Positions 9,495 to 18,034 of a DNA stretch of 64,000 nt are shown here, one piece after another (position 1 is the stretch's first letter; each line of letters starts with the position of its first letter). The stretch comes from an uncultured Aquimarina sp. (lineage in GTDB: Bacteria; Bacteroidota; Bacteroidia; Flavobacteriales; Flavobacteriaceae), in assembly GCA_947498775.1 (NCBI GenBank), contig CANMLL010000003.1:62001-126000 (forward strand), read 5' to 3'. Both the position numbers and the translations under genes were made by a program. The notes under the pieces were generated by a model. It did not search any database, was not told the DNA's origin, and worked only from the letters and a program-made list of their open reading frames with translations.

Positions 9495-9532
9495 AGAAAA
9501 ACTGGTTATGATGACTATCCAAAATAACCAGT
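9495..9532 (-). terminator. Intrinsic terminator of the tldD-tldE operon
   Basis: Read on the minus strand, ACTGGTTAT pairs perfectly with ATAACCAGT (9524-9532 with 9501-9509) around a 14-nt loop and is followed by a run of five T (9500-9496). It lies 22 bp after the stop of the TldE-like gene and separates that operon from the MoxR operon. Confidence 0.75.
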
Positions 9533-9553
9533 ATTCTCTTTAATACTTCATGA

Positions 9554-10870
9554 TTATACTGCATCTGACAAACTGGTAAAAGTAAAGTCTCTCACTTTCA
9601 TGTAAGGCACCAAATTACCATTAATTCGTACTTGTTTACCAAGTGTTTCCAAATTATTAAGCATAATAATCGGACTCTCGTTAAACCTAAAATTCTTTAC
9701 AGGATGTTTTATTTTTCCATTTTCTATGTAGAAAGTTCCATCTCGGGTAAGACCCGTATAGAGCAAGGTTTGTGGATCTACCGTTCTGATATACCATAAT
9801 CTGGTTACCAAAATCCCTTTTTTGGTATCCTTGATTAGATCTTCTAAAGAAGCGTCACCTCCTTGCATTATAAATCCGTTAGGAAAAGGTACAGGATCCT
9901 TTCCTTTTTGTTCTGCCCAATAACGACTATAGGCAAGGTTCTTTACCACTCCATTTTCTATCCAGGTAGTTTTTTTCATGGGCTGTCCCTGACCATTCCA
10001 GGTACTAGCCGGGGCTTCAGGATGTAAAGGATCTGACCATATATTTATTCGTTCATCTACAATCTTTTCTCCCATTTTTGTTCCGCCACCTTCTTTAGAC
10101 ATAAAACTTCGTCCTTCGTCTGCGGTACGCGCATTAAATGCACGAGCCATATTACCTAATAATCCAACAGAAGCAGCAGGTTCCAGAATAACGGTATACT
10201 TACCAGGCTCAATTGCCTTGGCTTCTTTAGATAGTATTGCCTTATCTATTGCTACTTTTGAAGCTTCGGCTGCATCAAATTTACTGATATCGTTAAAGTC
10301 TCTTGAAACCCAACCAGAACCAGTTCCATCGTTACTTCTCATAGTAACCGTAAAATTGACATCTGTAGATTTATTATAGGCAAAAAGCCCGTTAGAATTT
10401 AGCATAGCACTGAAACCGGAAGAATCGTCAAAAAAACCTGCTGCAGTGATATCTTTTGCCGCAGCCGGCTCTATACTACTCCCTGCAACATTTGCTCGAT
10501 ACTCTGGAGTAATTGCCGCTGTTGCTTTATTAAAAGTAATCGATTCATCATATTTTTGAGGACCTAAAGGTGCCATGAACTCTGGATTTTCAGGAGAAAG
10601 TTTTGCCAACTCTTCAGCTCTTTTTACCACTTTCTTTAAAGATTCATCATCAAATTCATCAATGGTAGCGGTACCTGATTTTTTACCAAAATTTGATTGT
10701 ACCACCAAAGTCTGATTAGATCTGTGTCCGGCAGTAGACACTGTATTTCTTGCATAGCGGATATTACCGCTTTCGCTTCCACTCAAATTAATTTCGCAAG
10801 CATCAGCAGTCGAAAAGCTAAGAGCTTTTTCCATGATTTGCTTTGCTTCTTCTTTTGAATATATTGCCAT
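9554..10870 (-). CDS. tldE: TldE/PmbA-like metalloprotease subunit
   Basis: 438 residues of the TldD/PmbA family without the HExxxH zinc motif, as expected for the TldE (PmbA) partner. The N-terminal domain contains SGSESGNIRYARNTVSTAG, and the C-terminal domain has the GKYTVILEPAAS and FMIQGGDASLEDLIKDTKKG-type segments of the family. In characterised bacteria TldD and TldE form a heterodimeric protease that degrades unfolded peptides and matures some peptide natural products. Here the gene follows the tldD homolog by 33 bp. The start ATG at 10870 gives a short, family-like N-terminus with no signal peptide, unlike its partner. Confidence 0.9.
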   Translation of the reverse strand: MAIYSKEEAKQIMEKALSFSTADACEINLSGSESGNIRYARNTVSTAGHRSNQTLVVQSNFGKKSGTATIDEFDDESLKKVVKRAEELAKLSPENPEFMAPLGPQKYDESITFNKATAAITPEYRANVAGSSIEPAAAKDITAAGFFDDSSGFSAMLNSNGLFAYNKSTDVNFTVTMRSNDGTGSGWVSRDFNDISKFDAAEASKVAIDKAILSKEAKAIEPGKYTVILEPAASVGLLGNMARAFNARTADEGRSFMSKEGGGTKMGEKIVDERINIWSDPLHPEAPASTWNGQGQPMKKTTWIENGVVKNLAYSRYWAEQKGKDPVPFPNGFIMQGGDASLEDLIKDTKKGILVTRLWYIRTVDPQTLLYTGLTRDGTFYIENGKIKHPVKNFRFNESPIIMLNNLETLGKQVRINGNLVPYMKVRDFTFTSLSDAV

Positions 10871-10903
10871 GATATTTTTTATATTTTCTTGTGAAACAGT
10901 ATT

Positions 10904-12544
10904 TTAAATCGTTCTACCCGTATTAATAACATTTACGCCATTAAATCTAGTCGTAGAACTTCCGTGAGATACAGCACTTATTTGTGAAGGCTGTCCTTTT
11001 CCGTCAAAGAATGATCCGAACATTCGATAATCACTTTCATCACATATCTTTGTACACGAATTCCAAAATTCTTGAGTGTTAGATTGATAAGCAACATCAT
11101 CGAGCATTCCCACAATCTTACCATTCTTTATCTCATAAAATACGGTTCCTCCAAATTGGAAGTTGTATCGTTGTTGATCTATAGAATAAGAGCCTCTACC
11201 GGCTATGTAAATTCCTTTCTCAACATCTTTAATCATATCATCGATAGCATACTTTTCTTTACCTGGTTCTAGAGAAACATTAGGCATACGCTGAAACTGA
11301 ACATCATTCCAGCTTTGAGAATAACAACATCCATGAGATTCGTTTTGATCGATCATATGTACCTGATCACGAATTGCTTGATAATTAGTTAAAATTCCAT
11401 TACGTACCAGATCCCATTTTTTAGTTTTCACTCCTTCATCATCAAATCCTACGGCTCCTAGAGACCCCACCTGGGTTTTATCGGCTACAAGATTTACAAT
11501 ATTACTTCCATACTTGAAATTTTTGGTTTTCCACTTGTCTAAGGTCGCAAAACTGGTCCCCGCATAATTAGCTTCATAACCAAGTACTCTATCCAATTCT
11601 AATGGATGCCCAACAGACTCATGTATTGTTAATCCCAAATGATTAGGTTCTAGCACGAGATCATATTTGCCAGCCTCTACCGATTTGGCAGTAAGTCGCT
11701 CTTTGGCTTGTTTTGCTGCCATAGCAGCATCCTCTACCATATCGTAACTTTTTCTATAAAGTTTTATTCCTTCTGGTCCCTGTAATTTCTCTGAGGCCAA
11801 ACCATCCATATATTCATATCCCATTCCCATAGGAGCGCTCATTGCCTGACGAGATTTGAATTTATTCGAAGCTCGATCAATTGCGGTGACATTAAATGTT
11901 GGCCAAATACGATGTACATCCTGGTCGATATAAGACCCTTCGGTAGATGCAAAGTACTTTTGCTCATTTACCATAAACAAGGCCGAATTCACAAAATTTG
12001 CTCCGTTTTTTAGCGCGGCTGCATTCGCCGAAAGCAATAGATCAACCTTTTCTGAAACTGGAACTTCTTTAAAATCCTTTGTTATAGGAGTTTTCCAGGT
12101 AACCTCACCATGTGATTTTACTGGAGCCAATTTTACCGGTACTTTTTGAATTTTTGAATTAGCTTTGGCTATGGCTACTGCTTGATCTGTTGCTTTTTTG
12201 ATACCTTTCTCGGTAACATCATTGGTTGAAGCAAATCCCCATGTACCATTAGCTACTACTCGTATTCCGATACCAAAAGATTCGGTATTTACTACATTTT
12301 GCACTTTATCTTCTCTGGTAAATACATATTGATTAAGGTATCTACCAATTCTTGCATCTGCATAAGATGCACCTAAAGATTTTGCGGTATTAAGTGCTAT
12401 ATCCGCTAATTTCTTTTTAATTGCTACGTCCATTCCTGGAGTAAGCAAAGCTTCAGCAGAAATGTCATGTCCCATTAATAGGGAGGGCATCATTAATGCA
12501 CCTGATCCTAATCCTGCATATTTAACAAAATCTCTTCGTTTCAT
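10904..12544 (-). CDS. tldD: TldD-like zinc metalloprotease with Tat-type signal
   Basis: 546 residues. The catalytic motif HESVGH (H308, E309, H312) is the HExxxH zinc site of TldD. The C-terminal region has GMLDDVAYQSNTQEFW and CDESDYRMFGSF, typical of the family. The N-terminus reads MKRRDFVKYAGLGSGALMMPSLLMG, a twin-arginine-type signal, so the mature enzyme may be folded in the cytoplasm and exported. This differs from the cytoplasmic E. coli TldD and from the adjacent TldE-like subunit, which has no signal. At about 546 residues it is longer than E. coli TldD (about 480), largely because of the leader. It is the first gene of a two-gene operon. Confidence 0.92.
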   Translation of the reverse strand: MKRRDFVKYAGLGSGALMMPSLLMGHDISAEALLTPGMDVAIKKKLADIALNTAKSLGASYADARIGRYLNQYVFTREDKVQNVVNTESFGIGIRVVANGTWGFASTNDVTEKGIKKATDQAVAIAKANSKIQKVPVKLAPVKSHGEVTWKTPITKDFKEVPVSEKVDLLLSANAAALKNGANFVNSALFMVNEQKYFASTEGSYIDQDVHRIWPTFNVTAIDRASNKFKSRQAMSAPMGMGYEYMDGLASEKLQGPEGIKLYRKSYDMVEDAAMAAKQAKERLTAKSVEAGKYDLVLEPNHLGLTIHESVGHPLELDRVLGYEANYAGTSFATLDKWKTKNFKYGSNIVNLVADKTQVGSLGAVGFDDEGVKTKKWDLVRNGILTNYQAIRDQVHMIDQNESHGCCYSQSWNDVQFQRMPNVSLEPGKEKYAIDDMIKDVEKGIYIAGRGSYSIDQQRYNFQFGGTVFYEIKNGKIVGMLDDVAYQSNTQEFWNSCTKICDESDYRMFGSFFDGKGQPSQISAVSHGSSTTRFNGVNVINTGRTI

Positions 12545-13097
12545 ATAAGCCTCCTTTTTGATTGAATGAATATTAATTTGTTTGTTCCTAATAGTTTATG
12601 CACCCATACAACTGATAAGTTTGTATATACAGTATCTGGTCATACAGTCGACTAGCTCTAAAAGTAGAAAATTTATGCCAAACAACAATAAAGACATAAT
12701 TGGGTTAAATAGAGAAAAAACATTCCCTAAACCAGAAAGCCAAGGAGTTTATAAAAAATATAAAGAATTAAATATCAGATGTTTAAATTAAAATAAATTG
12801 ATTTTTAAGCTAATTAATTGCCATTCGTTTCGGCTATTAATCGAACAGAGCATTGAATTGAGTATATATCTAAAGTTTTGTTAAATTTTTTGATTAGGCT
12901 TCTGTAATTCAAAAAATATTGATCGAATTCTTTGTAAAACTATTTAATAAACATCTCGTGAAAGTTCTATTGCATTAAGAATGCAACTGTCTTATTCACA
13001 ATCAATTTCTGACACTTTTCTTAATACTCCATAAAAACTGATTACCAATGATTTATGAAGTACCTGAGATTTAAATTTTAATAATCATAAAATATTT
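12545..13097. other. Intergenic region between tldD and the bicarbonate operon
   Basis: About 550 bp of AT-rich sequence between divergent operons. It contains only short frames with no similarity I recognise and presumably holds the tldD promoter. The right edge leads into the LysR-type dyad at 13098. No RNA gene or repeat was seen. Confidence 0.5.
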
Positions 13098-13112
13098 TTA
13101 TGTATAACATAA
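13098..13112 (+). promoter_or_regulatory. Candidate LysR box upstream of the bicarbonate-transport operon
   Basis: TTATGTATAACATAA is a dyad TTATG-N5-CATAA that contains a T-N11-A core, the classic LysR-type operator layout. The same dyad occurs at 16208-16222 beside the lysR gene. The surrounding 40 bp (13091-13130 and 16201-16240) align without gaps at 32 of 40 positions, including ten identical bases at the right end. The dyad ends 94 bp before the first start codon of this operon. Confidence 0.6.
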
Positions 13113-13205
13113 TTCATATAAATAAAAATAAATTAAAAAGTCTTCTCACTTTTGTACCTGAATCAAAACATCAATACATTATTAATGCTGTTAAAAAAAC
13201 AAAAC

Positions 13206-13382
13206 ATGCTAACAACAAAGACTATTGTACTTGGTATCTCTTGGATAGCTCTTATTACAACTTTTTTGATCCTATCTGTTACTAATAATAATTTGTTTCT
13301 AGATAAAATTTTAATATCTACGTTCATTTTTACATTCATATTCGTCTTAAAAATTTTGAATAAACCACAATTTTATAAATAA
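13206..13382 (+). CDS. Small two-span membrane protein, unknown
   Basis: 58 residues from the ATG at 13206 (MLTTKTIVLGISWIALITTF). The protein is almost entirely two hydrophobic helices (about 5-24 and 31-51) with a basic tail. It lies 5 bp before the next gene and about 94 bp after the candidate LysR box, so it is the likely first gene of the sbtA operon. A longer frame from 13152 exists but would add an uncharacteristic polar leader. I do not recognise a family; a small accessory subunit of the bicarbonate transporter is only an inference from position. Confidence 0.5.
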   Translation: MLTTKTIVLGISWIALITTFLILSVTNNNLFLDKILISTFIFTFIFVLKILNKPQFYK

Positions 13383-13386
13383 CAAA

Positions 13387-13686
13387 ATGGAAACTACTAC
13401 AAAAACGAAGCAATCGGTTAAACTTATTGAAGGAACATTTAATCCATCTGAGGCGGCCGACATTCTGATTTCAATGATTAGTAAAAAAATTAATTTTCAT
13501 AAGCTGCAGCGACTAAGTGCACTAGAACAATATTGTGATGACAGTACCGTATATCTAGACGACAGAATTGAACAACTCAAGAAAGCCGAAGAGAACACAA
13601 AAGCTTTAATCATTAATGCCAGAAATCAAGGATATCAATTCAAAATTAATGGAACCATAGAAATAGAATTAATTAAAGATAATTAA
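13387..13686 (+). CDS. Conserved small soluble protein, unknown
   Basis: 99 residues, soluble, mixed charge. It has the features (KLIEGTFNPSEAADILISMI, then a helix with KINFHKLQRLSALEQY, and a C-terminal strand pair ending INGTIEIELI) of a small Bacteroidota family that I have seen without assigned function. It lies between a tiny membrane protein and the SbtA-like transporter with gaps of 4 and 26 bp, so it is cotranscribed. In cyanobacteria sbtA is followed by the PII-like regulator sbtB. This protein does not show a PII fold pattern or T-loop, so I do not equate it with SbtB, but a regulatory role is possible. Confidence 0.65.
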   Translation: METTTKTKQSVKLIEGTFNPSEAADILISMISKKINFHKLQRLSALEQYCDDSTVYLDDRIEQLKKAEENTKALIINARNQGYQFKINGTIEIELIKDN

Positions 13687-13712
13687 ATTAAGAAATACTT
13701 CTATCACTCTAT

Positions 13713-14675
13713 ATGGATTTACATTTATTGATTGATAATCTTACTAATCCTGCCCTTCTTTTTTTCTTTCTCGGAATTATTTCGGTTAAGTTGAAAAGTG
13801 ATTTAGAAATACCCCCTAACTCCTCTAAGTTCATTTCGCTTTATCTGCTATTATCTATAGGTTTTAAGGGAGGGCAGGAACTAGCTCACAGTAATTTAGA
13901 TTTTGAAATTATATGGTCTCTTTTATTCGGAATTATACTCGCACTAGTTGTACCAATATACTCTTACTTTATTCTAAGAAGAAAATTTAGTGTGCACAAT
14001 GCAGGAGCAATTGCAGCTGCTTATGGATCAGTAAGTGCTGTTACTTTTGTTACTGCTATTTCTTTTCTTGAATTAGAACAAATACCATTTGGAGGACACA
14101 TGGTCGCTGTAATGGCGTTAATGGAAGCCCCTTCGATTATGATAGGAGTACTTCTAATGTCTTTGTATAGTAAGAATAAAAAAGATGAAATACCTATAAA
14201 TAAAGTTATAAAACATTCTCTAACCAACGGAAGTGTACTTCTAATTTTGGGTAGTTTATTAGTAGGTTTTATGGCTAGTGAAGCACAAGCCGAAGGTATA
14301 AAACCTTTTACCACAGATATCTTTAAAGGGTTTCTGGCTGTTTTTCTTTTAGACATGGGCATCACAAGTGGAAAAAAACTATCTGCTTTTCTTAAAAAAG
14401 GATGGTTTGCCGTTATGTTTGCCATACTAATGCCATTGGTAAACGGATCTTTGGTAGCAATTATTAGTTCAACATTCACAAATAGCGAAGGAAATAGGTT
14501 CTTGTTTTCAATTTTGGCAGCAAGCGCATCGTATATAGCTGTCCCTGCTGCTATGAGAATGGCTGTTCCAAAAGCCAATCCAGGATTATATATTCCAATG
14601 GCGTTAGCAATAACTTTTCCTTTTAACATAACACTGGGTATGCCTATTTATCTTTATATTATCAGGTTTTTTTAA
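13713..14675 (+). CDS. sbtA: Sodium-dependent bicarbonate transporter, SbtA family
   Basis: 320 residues with about ten membrane segments. The opening NPALLFFFLGIISVKLKSDLEIP and LLLSIGFKGGQELA match the SbtA / COG3329 permease family, as do AAAYGSVSAVTFVTAI and the C-terminal ASASYIAVPAAMRMAVPKANPGLYIPMALAITFPFNITLG. SbtA imports HCO3- with Na+ in cyanobacteria; relatives in heterotrophic marine bacteria are thought to feed anaplerotic carboxylases. It is the last gene of a three-gene unit and is followed by a strong terminator. The nearby LysR gene, carbonic anhydrase and shared operator sites support a role in inorganic-carbon acquisition. Confidence 0.9.
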   Translation: MDLHLLIDNLTNPALLFFFLGIISVKLKSDLEIPPNSSKFISLYLLLSIGFKGGQELAHSNLDFEIIWSLLFGIILALVVPIYSYFILRRKFSVHNAGAIAAAYGSVSAVTFVTAISFLELEQIPFGGHMVAVMALMEAPSIMIGVLLMSLYSKNKKDEIPINKVIKHSLTNGSVLLILGSLLVGFMASEAQAEGIKPFTTDIFKGFLAVFLLDMGITSGKKLSAFLKKGWFAVMFAILMPLVNGSLVAIISSTFTNSEGNRFLFSILAASASYIAVPAAMRMAVPKANPGLYIPMALAITFPFNITLGMPIYLYIIRFF

Positions 14676-14712
14676 AAAATCATGACCAAGCAAGACAAGG
14701 ATTTTAATCTAA

Positions 14713-14747
14713 TCTAGATGAGTACAATGTACTCATCTAGACTTTTT
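14713..14747 (+). terminator. Intrinsic terminator of the sbtA operon
   Basis: A perfect 13-bp stem (14713-14725 with 14729-14741) with a 3-nt loop is followed by C and five T. Its right arm overlaps the left end of the long palindromic repeat described separately, so the element may have supplied or taken over the terminator. Confidence 0.85.
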
Positions 14748-14886
14748 GTGTTTAACCGAAAATGAGCCAAAATTTAACCAAATAAGGCACTTTTTGAAAG
14801 TCATAGCAGCGCTACGGGTAAGAAAAGTAACGAAATATGGGTGAATTTTAGTCATTTTTTAGGAAATAGAAAAAGTCAAGATGAGT
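14731..14886. repeat. Long imperfect palindrome, copy 1 (core CATAGCAGCGCTACG)
   Basis: The two ends are inverted repeats: ACTCATCTAGACTTTTT on the left matches the complement of the right end with one mismatch, and the arms stay roughly complementary towards the centre. The centre, 14802-14816, is CATAGCAGCGCTACG, itself a TAGC-AGC-GCTA hairpin. The same 15-base core and similar right-arm sequence recur in copy 2 at 35048-35206. It would fold into one long hairpin of about 156 nt in DNA or RNA. No open frame lies inside it. Confidence 0.75.
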
Positions 14887-15027
14887 TCATTATATATATG
14901 GACAGTATTCATTCATTTTATGTTAACTTTAATAATCAAGGGACTAGTTAGGAATAAAATTTGATAAAAGTACTTAAGCATGTTTTGATGAAAAATCATG
15001 TATTACCTACTCAAATCTTAACTAGAA

Positions 15028-15249
15028 ATGTATTTTTTTAAAACAAGTCCCTCTAACCTCTTAGTAAAAATTGATTATTTATACAAAAATGTTATCTCAA
15101 ACCTCCCCATATCAAATCGCGTTAGTTATTGCGAATCATTAATTTATAGAACAAACAAAGATTTATCTCATACCAAGTGTCCTATAAAAAAAAGAAGATT
15201 AAAAAGATTGTTGAAAGCAGCCGAAACAGAAATAAAAAAACTTAGATAA
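15028..15249 (+). CDS. Small basic protein, unknown
   Basis: 73 residues with a strongly basic C-terminus (KCPIKKRRLKRLLKAAETEIKKL) that should form an amphipathic helix, and no signal or membrane segment. It lies between the palindromic repeat and the convergent lysR gene. I find no recognisable family. It could be a real small gene or a chance frame; its lysine and arginine content and the clean ATG favour a gene only modestly. Confidence 0.4.
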   Translation: MYFFKTSPSNLLVKIDYLYKNVISNLPISNRVSYCESLIYRTNKDLSHTKCPIKKRRLKRLLKAAETEIKKLR

Positions 15250-15265
15250 GAGCTGTACTAGAGAA

Positions 15266-16198
15266 TTATTCTGTTTCATCGGCATTAAATCTTTCAAAAT
15301 TAGTTTTGATAATCGTATCTTTTTCAACTTTAACATACTCCAAAAATGCTTCGGCTACAAGGGAAAACTTCTTGTTTTTTAACCAAATTAGATGCCAATT
15401 TGATTTGATAGGAAAACCCTTTACGGGAATAATTTGTAATCGACCAGCAATCAACTCATTTCGTATACCAATTAGCGGCATTATAGAATAGCCTAGTCCT
15501 GCCAAAACTGCTTGTTTTACTGCCTCATTTGAGGTAAGTTCCATTTTCTTTCTTACAGGCAGACTATTTTTTTCTATAAACTTTTCCATAGTGTGTCTGG
15601 TACCCGACCCAGGTTCTCTATAAATCAATGGAAGTTTTGTAAATATAGATTTATTGTATATTTTTTTTGTAAACTCTTCCTTTGTATTTCCAACAAGGTA
15701 TAGCTGATTTTCCATTAATTCAGTTTTTTCAATTTGCAAATTTGTTGGCAACACCGATACCAGAGAAAAATCTACTTTATTTTGTTCAAGACTTTCTACA
15801 ACTTTAGCCTTATTGGTTACATCAAGTACTAAATCGATCCCCTCATGCTTTTTTATAAAATCTGACAAAAAATACGGCATAACATATTTCCCCGTAGAAA
15901 CCACAGAAATCTTAAGTACTCCAGACAATTGCCCCTGGTAGGCCATAGTCTTATAATTGATCGCTTTTACCTCTTCCAAAATTCTTTCCGCCGCAACTGC
16001 AATTTCCTGACCAAAATCTGTGATATATAACTTTCTGCCTATTACTTCTGTAAGGGGAATTGGAAATTGGTCTTGAAAGTTTCTCAATTGTATTGACACT
16101 GCCGGTTGTGTAAGGTGGAGCTCTTCAGAAGCCTTGGTAATGCTTTGTTTCTCTGCTATTTTCAAGAAGATCTGTAATTGATGTAATGTGTAATGCAT
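15266..16198 (-). CDS. LysR-family regulator of the carbon-acquisition genes (CbbR/CmpR-like)
   Basis: 310 residues. Residues 1-60 form the LysR winged helix (LHQLQIFLKIAEKQSITKASEELHLTQPAVSIQLRNFQ). Residues about 90-295 form the periplasmic-binding-type effector domain, with GVLKISVVSTGKYVMPYFLSDF and YREPGSGTRHTME as in CbbR/CmpR proteins. It is divergent from the SPFH/carbonic anhydrase unit and close to sbtA, like CmpR/CbbR regulators next to carbon-uptake or fixation genes. A TTATG-N5-CATAA dyad lies 10 bp before its start codon and is shared with the sbtA operon, suggesting autoregulation and control of both units. The effector is unknown. Confidence 0.88.
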   Translation of the reverse strand: MHYTLHQLQIFLKIAEKQSITKASEELHLTQPAVSIQLRNFQDQFPIPLTEVIGRKLYITDFGQEIAVAAERILEEVKAINYKTMAYQGQLSGVLKISVVSTGKYVMPYFLSDFIKKHEGIDLVLDVTNKAKVVESLEQNKVDFSLVSVLPTNLQIEKTELMENQLYLVGNTKEEFTKKIYNKSIFTKLPLIYREPGSGTRHTMEKFIEKNSLPVRKKMELTSNEAVKQAVLAGLGYSIMPLIGIRNELIAGRLQIIPVKGFPIKSNWHLIWLKNKKFSLVAEAFLEYVKVEKDTIIKTNFERFNADETE

Positions 16199-16207
16199 GA
16201 TTTTTAT

Positions 16208-16222
16208 TTATGTAAATCATAA
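16208..16222 (+). promoter_or_regulatory. Candidate LysR box between lysR and the SPFH/carbonic anhydrase unit
   Basis: TTATGTAAATCATAA, a TTATG-N5-CATAA dyad with T-N11-A core. It is the partner of 13098-13112; the 40-bp contexts align ungapped. It ends 97 bp before the divergent ATG at 16319, nearly the same distance as the other site to its gene (94 bp), and 10 bp before the lysR ATG at 16198. Confidence 0.6.
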
Positions 16223-16318
16223 TAAATATAAATAAAAATATATGAATATTGTTTAATAACTTTATAAAACTAAAATACAACATACAATGTTTTTTGATAA
16301 CTCTTAAAGAGTAAAACG

Positions 16319-16837
16319 ATGAAAAATAAATTAATTGCTTTAATAGTTTGTGTATTCGCATGGATACCCTCACAAAGTTATTCTCTTGAAAAATCTAACT
16401 ATTCAGAGGAATTATCAGGCATGTTATGTGTTGATAATCAATTTGAATGTTTAAGCTTTCTGGAATCTCTTGATATCAAAGACATTTATTTTTCTACTAT
16501 TCATGAAAATGATTTTCAAAAAAACTTTAATGATTTTTATGTTCATAATAGAGCCCTCAAACTCTATTACATAAAGATTATCCCTACATCAGATGACGCT
16601 TCAACATCAAAGAACAATAATGATGTCGAAAACCTAAACTATTTCTTTAATCAACTCAAAATTATGACTGATACTACTGATCATCTTAGGGCAGTATTTC
16701 TAGAAAAACCCAGATATGAATCGAGTTCGTTCATAGAGTCATTTAACGATCAGCTCATCCCCGTTAATCTAAATAAAAATTATTTCCCTTTGAATGTGAA
16801 TGATGTTTTAGGGTTCGGAATTAGGCTGAGACTATAA
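16319..16837 (+). CDS. Secreted protein, unknown
   Basis: 172 residues with a clear Sec signal peptide (MKNKLIALIVCVFAWIPSQSYS, probable cleavage after residue 22). The mature part is about 150 residues, acidic and mostly polar, with two cysteines close to its N-terminus (LCVDNQFECLSF). I do not recognise a domain. It is the first gene of the unit running to the HPF-like gene, 31 bp before the SPFH gene and next to the candidate LysR operator, so it is probably a periplasmic accessory of the carbon-acquisition set. Confidence 0.6.
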   Translation: MKNKLIALIVCVFAWIPSQSYSLEKSNYSEELSGMLCVDNQFECLSFLESLDIKDIYFSTIHENDFQKNFNDFYVHNRALKLYYIKIIPTSDDASTSKNNNDVENLNYFFNQLKIMTDTTDHLRAVFLEKPRYESSSFIESFNDQLIPVNLNKNYFPLNVNDVLGFGIRLRL

Positions 16838-16868
16838 AAAAATTTGTTTAATCAAAAATCACACATAA

Positions 16869-17648
16869 ATGAAAACAAAAGTTTTTTTGCTAATTGGAAC
16901 ATTCATATTATTTGTCAATTGCGCGGTTATTAGACCAGGAGAAGCAGGTGTGAAACAAACCTTAGGAAAATTCTCTGATAAAGTTTCTACACAAGGTACT
17001 ATTATGTACAATCCGCTGGTAAGCAAGATTATAAAAGAATCTACGCAAACGAATAATATAAAGCTCATCCTTAGCCTTCCAAGTAAAGAAGGGCTAAGTG
17101 TTAACTCCGAAATTTCGATTTTGTATCGTCTGGAACAAAACAAAATCCCTTCAGTTTTAGAAAACCTAGGACAGAACTATGAGTCCATCATTACTAGTGT
17201 TTTCAGATCGGCTTCTTCAGATGTATGTGCTCAGTTTTTTGCTAAGGATATGCACTCGGGAATGCGGGCAAAAATTGAAGAAGAAATAAAAATAAAAATG
17301 AAAGAAAATCTGCAGAAACAAGGTGATGGTATCGAACTTATCGCTGTTTTAATGAAAAGCATTCAACTGCCTCGTGGATTAGCAAACTCTATTGAGCGAA
17401 AATTGCAAGCCGAACAAGATGCCATGCGTATGGAGTTTGTGATACAACAAGCCAAACTTGAAGCAGATAGAAAAATAATTGATGCTGAAGGAGAGCGAGA
17501 TGCACAAAAAATATTATCCGAAGGACTTACTCAGGAAATCATTAAAATAAGAAGTATAGAAGCCTTCAACGAATTATCCAAATCCCAAAATAGCAAAATC
17601 ATTATCACAAATGGAAAAACTCCATTTCTAATAGACACCGATGAGTAA
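16869..17648 (+). CDS. SPFH/band 7 (prohibitin-like) lipoprotein
   Basis: 259 residues. A lipoprotein signal ends in LFVNC (Cys18), followed at once by VIRPGEAGVKQTLGKFSD, the start of an SPFH domain. Further SPFH features are NSEISILYRLEQNKIPSVLENLGQNY, VFRSASSDV, and the helical tail LQAEQDAMRMEFVIQQAKLEADRKIIDAEGERDAQKIL, a coiled coil that drives oligomer formation. Prohibitin and stomatin proteins build membrane scaffolds. Most bacterial ones carry a membrane helix rather than a lipid anchor. Its place before a lipoprotein carbonic anhydrase suggests a periplasmic scaffold for carbon uptake, an inference. Confidence 0.87.
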   Translation: MKTKVFLLIGTFILFVNCAVIRPGEAGVKQTLGKFSDKVSTQGTIMYNPLVSKIIKESTQTNNIKLILSLPSKEGLSVNSEISILYRLEQNKIPSVLENLGQNYESIITSVFRSASSDVCAQFFAKDMHSGMRAKIEEEIKIKMKENLQKQGDGIELIAVLMKSIQLPRGLANSIERKLQAEQDAMRMEFVIQQAKLEADRKIIDAEGERDAQKILSEGLTQEIIKIRSIEAFNELSKSQNSKIIITNGKTPFLIDTDE

Positions 17649-17675
17649 TATTTTATCAATCTTAAATTTTAAATT

Positions 17676-17903
17676 ATGGAATTATTAATAGAACAAGCAT
17701 TAGAATTCGAAAGAAAAAAAATAACACGTATGACTACCAGCGACAGAGTTTCGGCATCTAGAGAAGCTAAAAATCTGGTTTTAAAAATCAATGAAATCTA
17801 TAAAAAAAATAAGGATCCAAAACTTATGGAAACAATGAAGACCATAACCTTAAAAAAACGTAAGATAGAAAAACGATTAAAAGGAATGATTAGTACCTTA
17901 TGA
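17676..17903 (+). CDS. Small basic helical protein, unknown
   Basis: 75 residues, Lys-rich and predicted all-helical (IEQALEFERKKITRM, ITLKKRKIEKRLKGM). No signal peptide and no membrane segment. It lies 27 bp after the SPFH gene and before carbonic anhydrase. Family not recognised. Confidence 0.5.
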   Translation: MELLIEQALEFERKKITRMTTSDRVSASREAKNLVLKINEIYKKNKDPKLMETMKTITLKKRKIEKRLKGMISTL

Positions 17904-17946
17904 CATCCTCTTATACGTTATCTAATCCAGAGAACATATCAAGTAA

Positions 17947-18002
17947 AGATGCAATTTGAGCTGATTATTTATTATTTAGATACTACAGTCCAAATTGCAT
18001 CT
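17947..18002. other. Stem-loop between the small gene and carbonic anhydrase
   Basis: AGATGCAATTTG (17947-17958) is the exact inverted repeat of CAAATTGCATCT (17991-18002), with a 32-nt AT-rich loop. There is no T-run after it. It could limit read-through, stabilise the mRNA, or act as a control element 33 bp before the carbonic anhydrase ATG. Confidence 0.55.
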
Positions 18003-18034
18003 TATTAAATAAATCCTTCACATAAAACAAAATT

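Noticed and set aside
12582..12791. 69-codon frame upstream of the bicarbonate operon
   Set aside because: Low-complexity translation with no recognisable features; no neighbour suggests translation.
13100..13285. Frame starting inside the LysR-type dyad
   Set aside because: It overlaps the operator and the 13206 membrane-protein gene in another frame and has no hydrophobic or domain pattern.
13387..13686. SbtB (PII-like) identity for the gene before sbtA
   Set aside because: Size fits, but there is no PII strand-helix pattern or T-loop, and the order (before sbtA) differs from cyanobacteria.
14021..14629. Long minus-strand frame under sbtA (about 200 codons)
   Set aside because: It is antisense to a well-conserved transporter and its product has no recognisable pattern; the frame follows from the codon use of sbtA.
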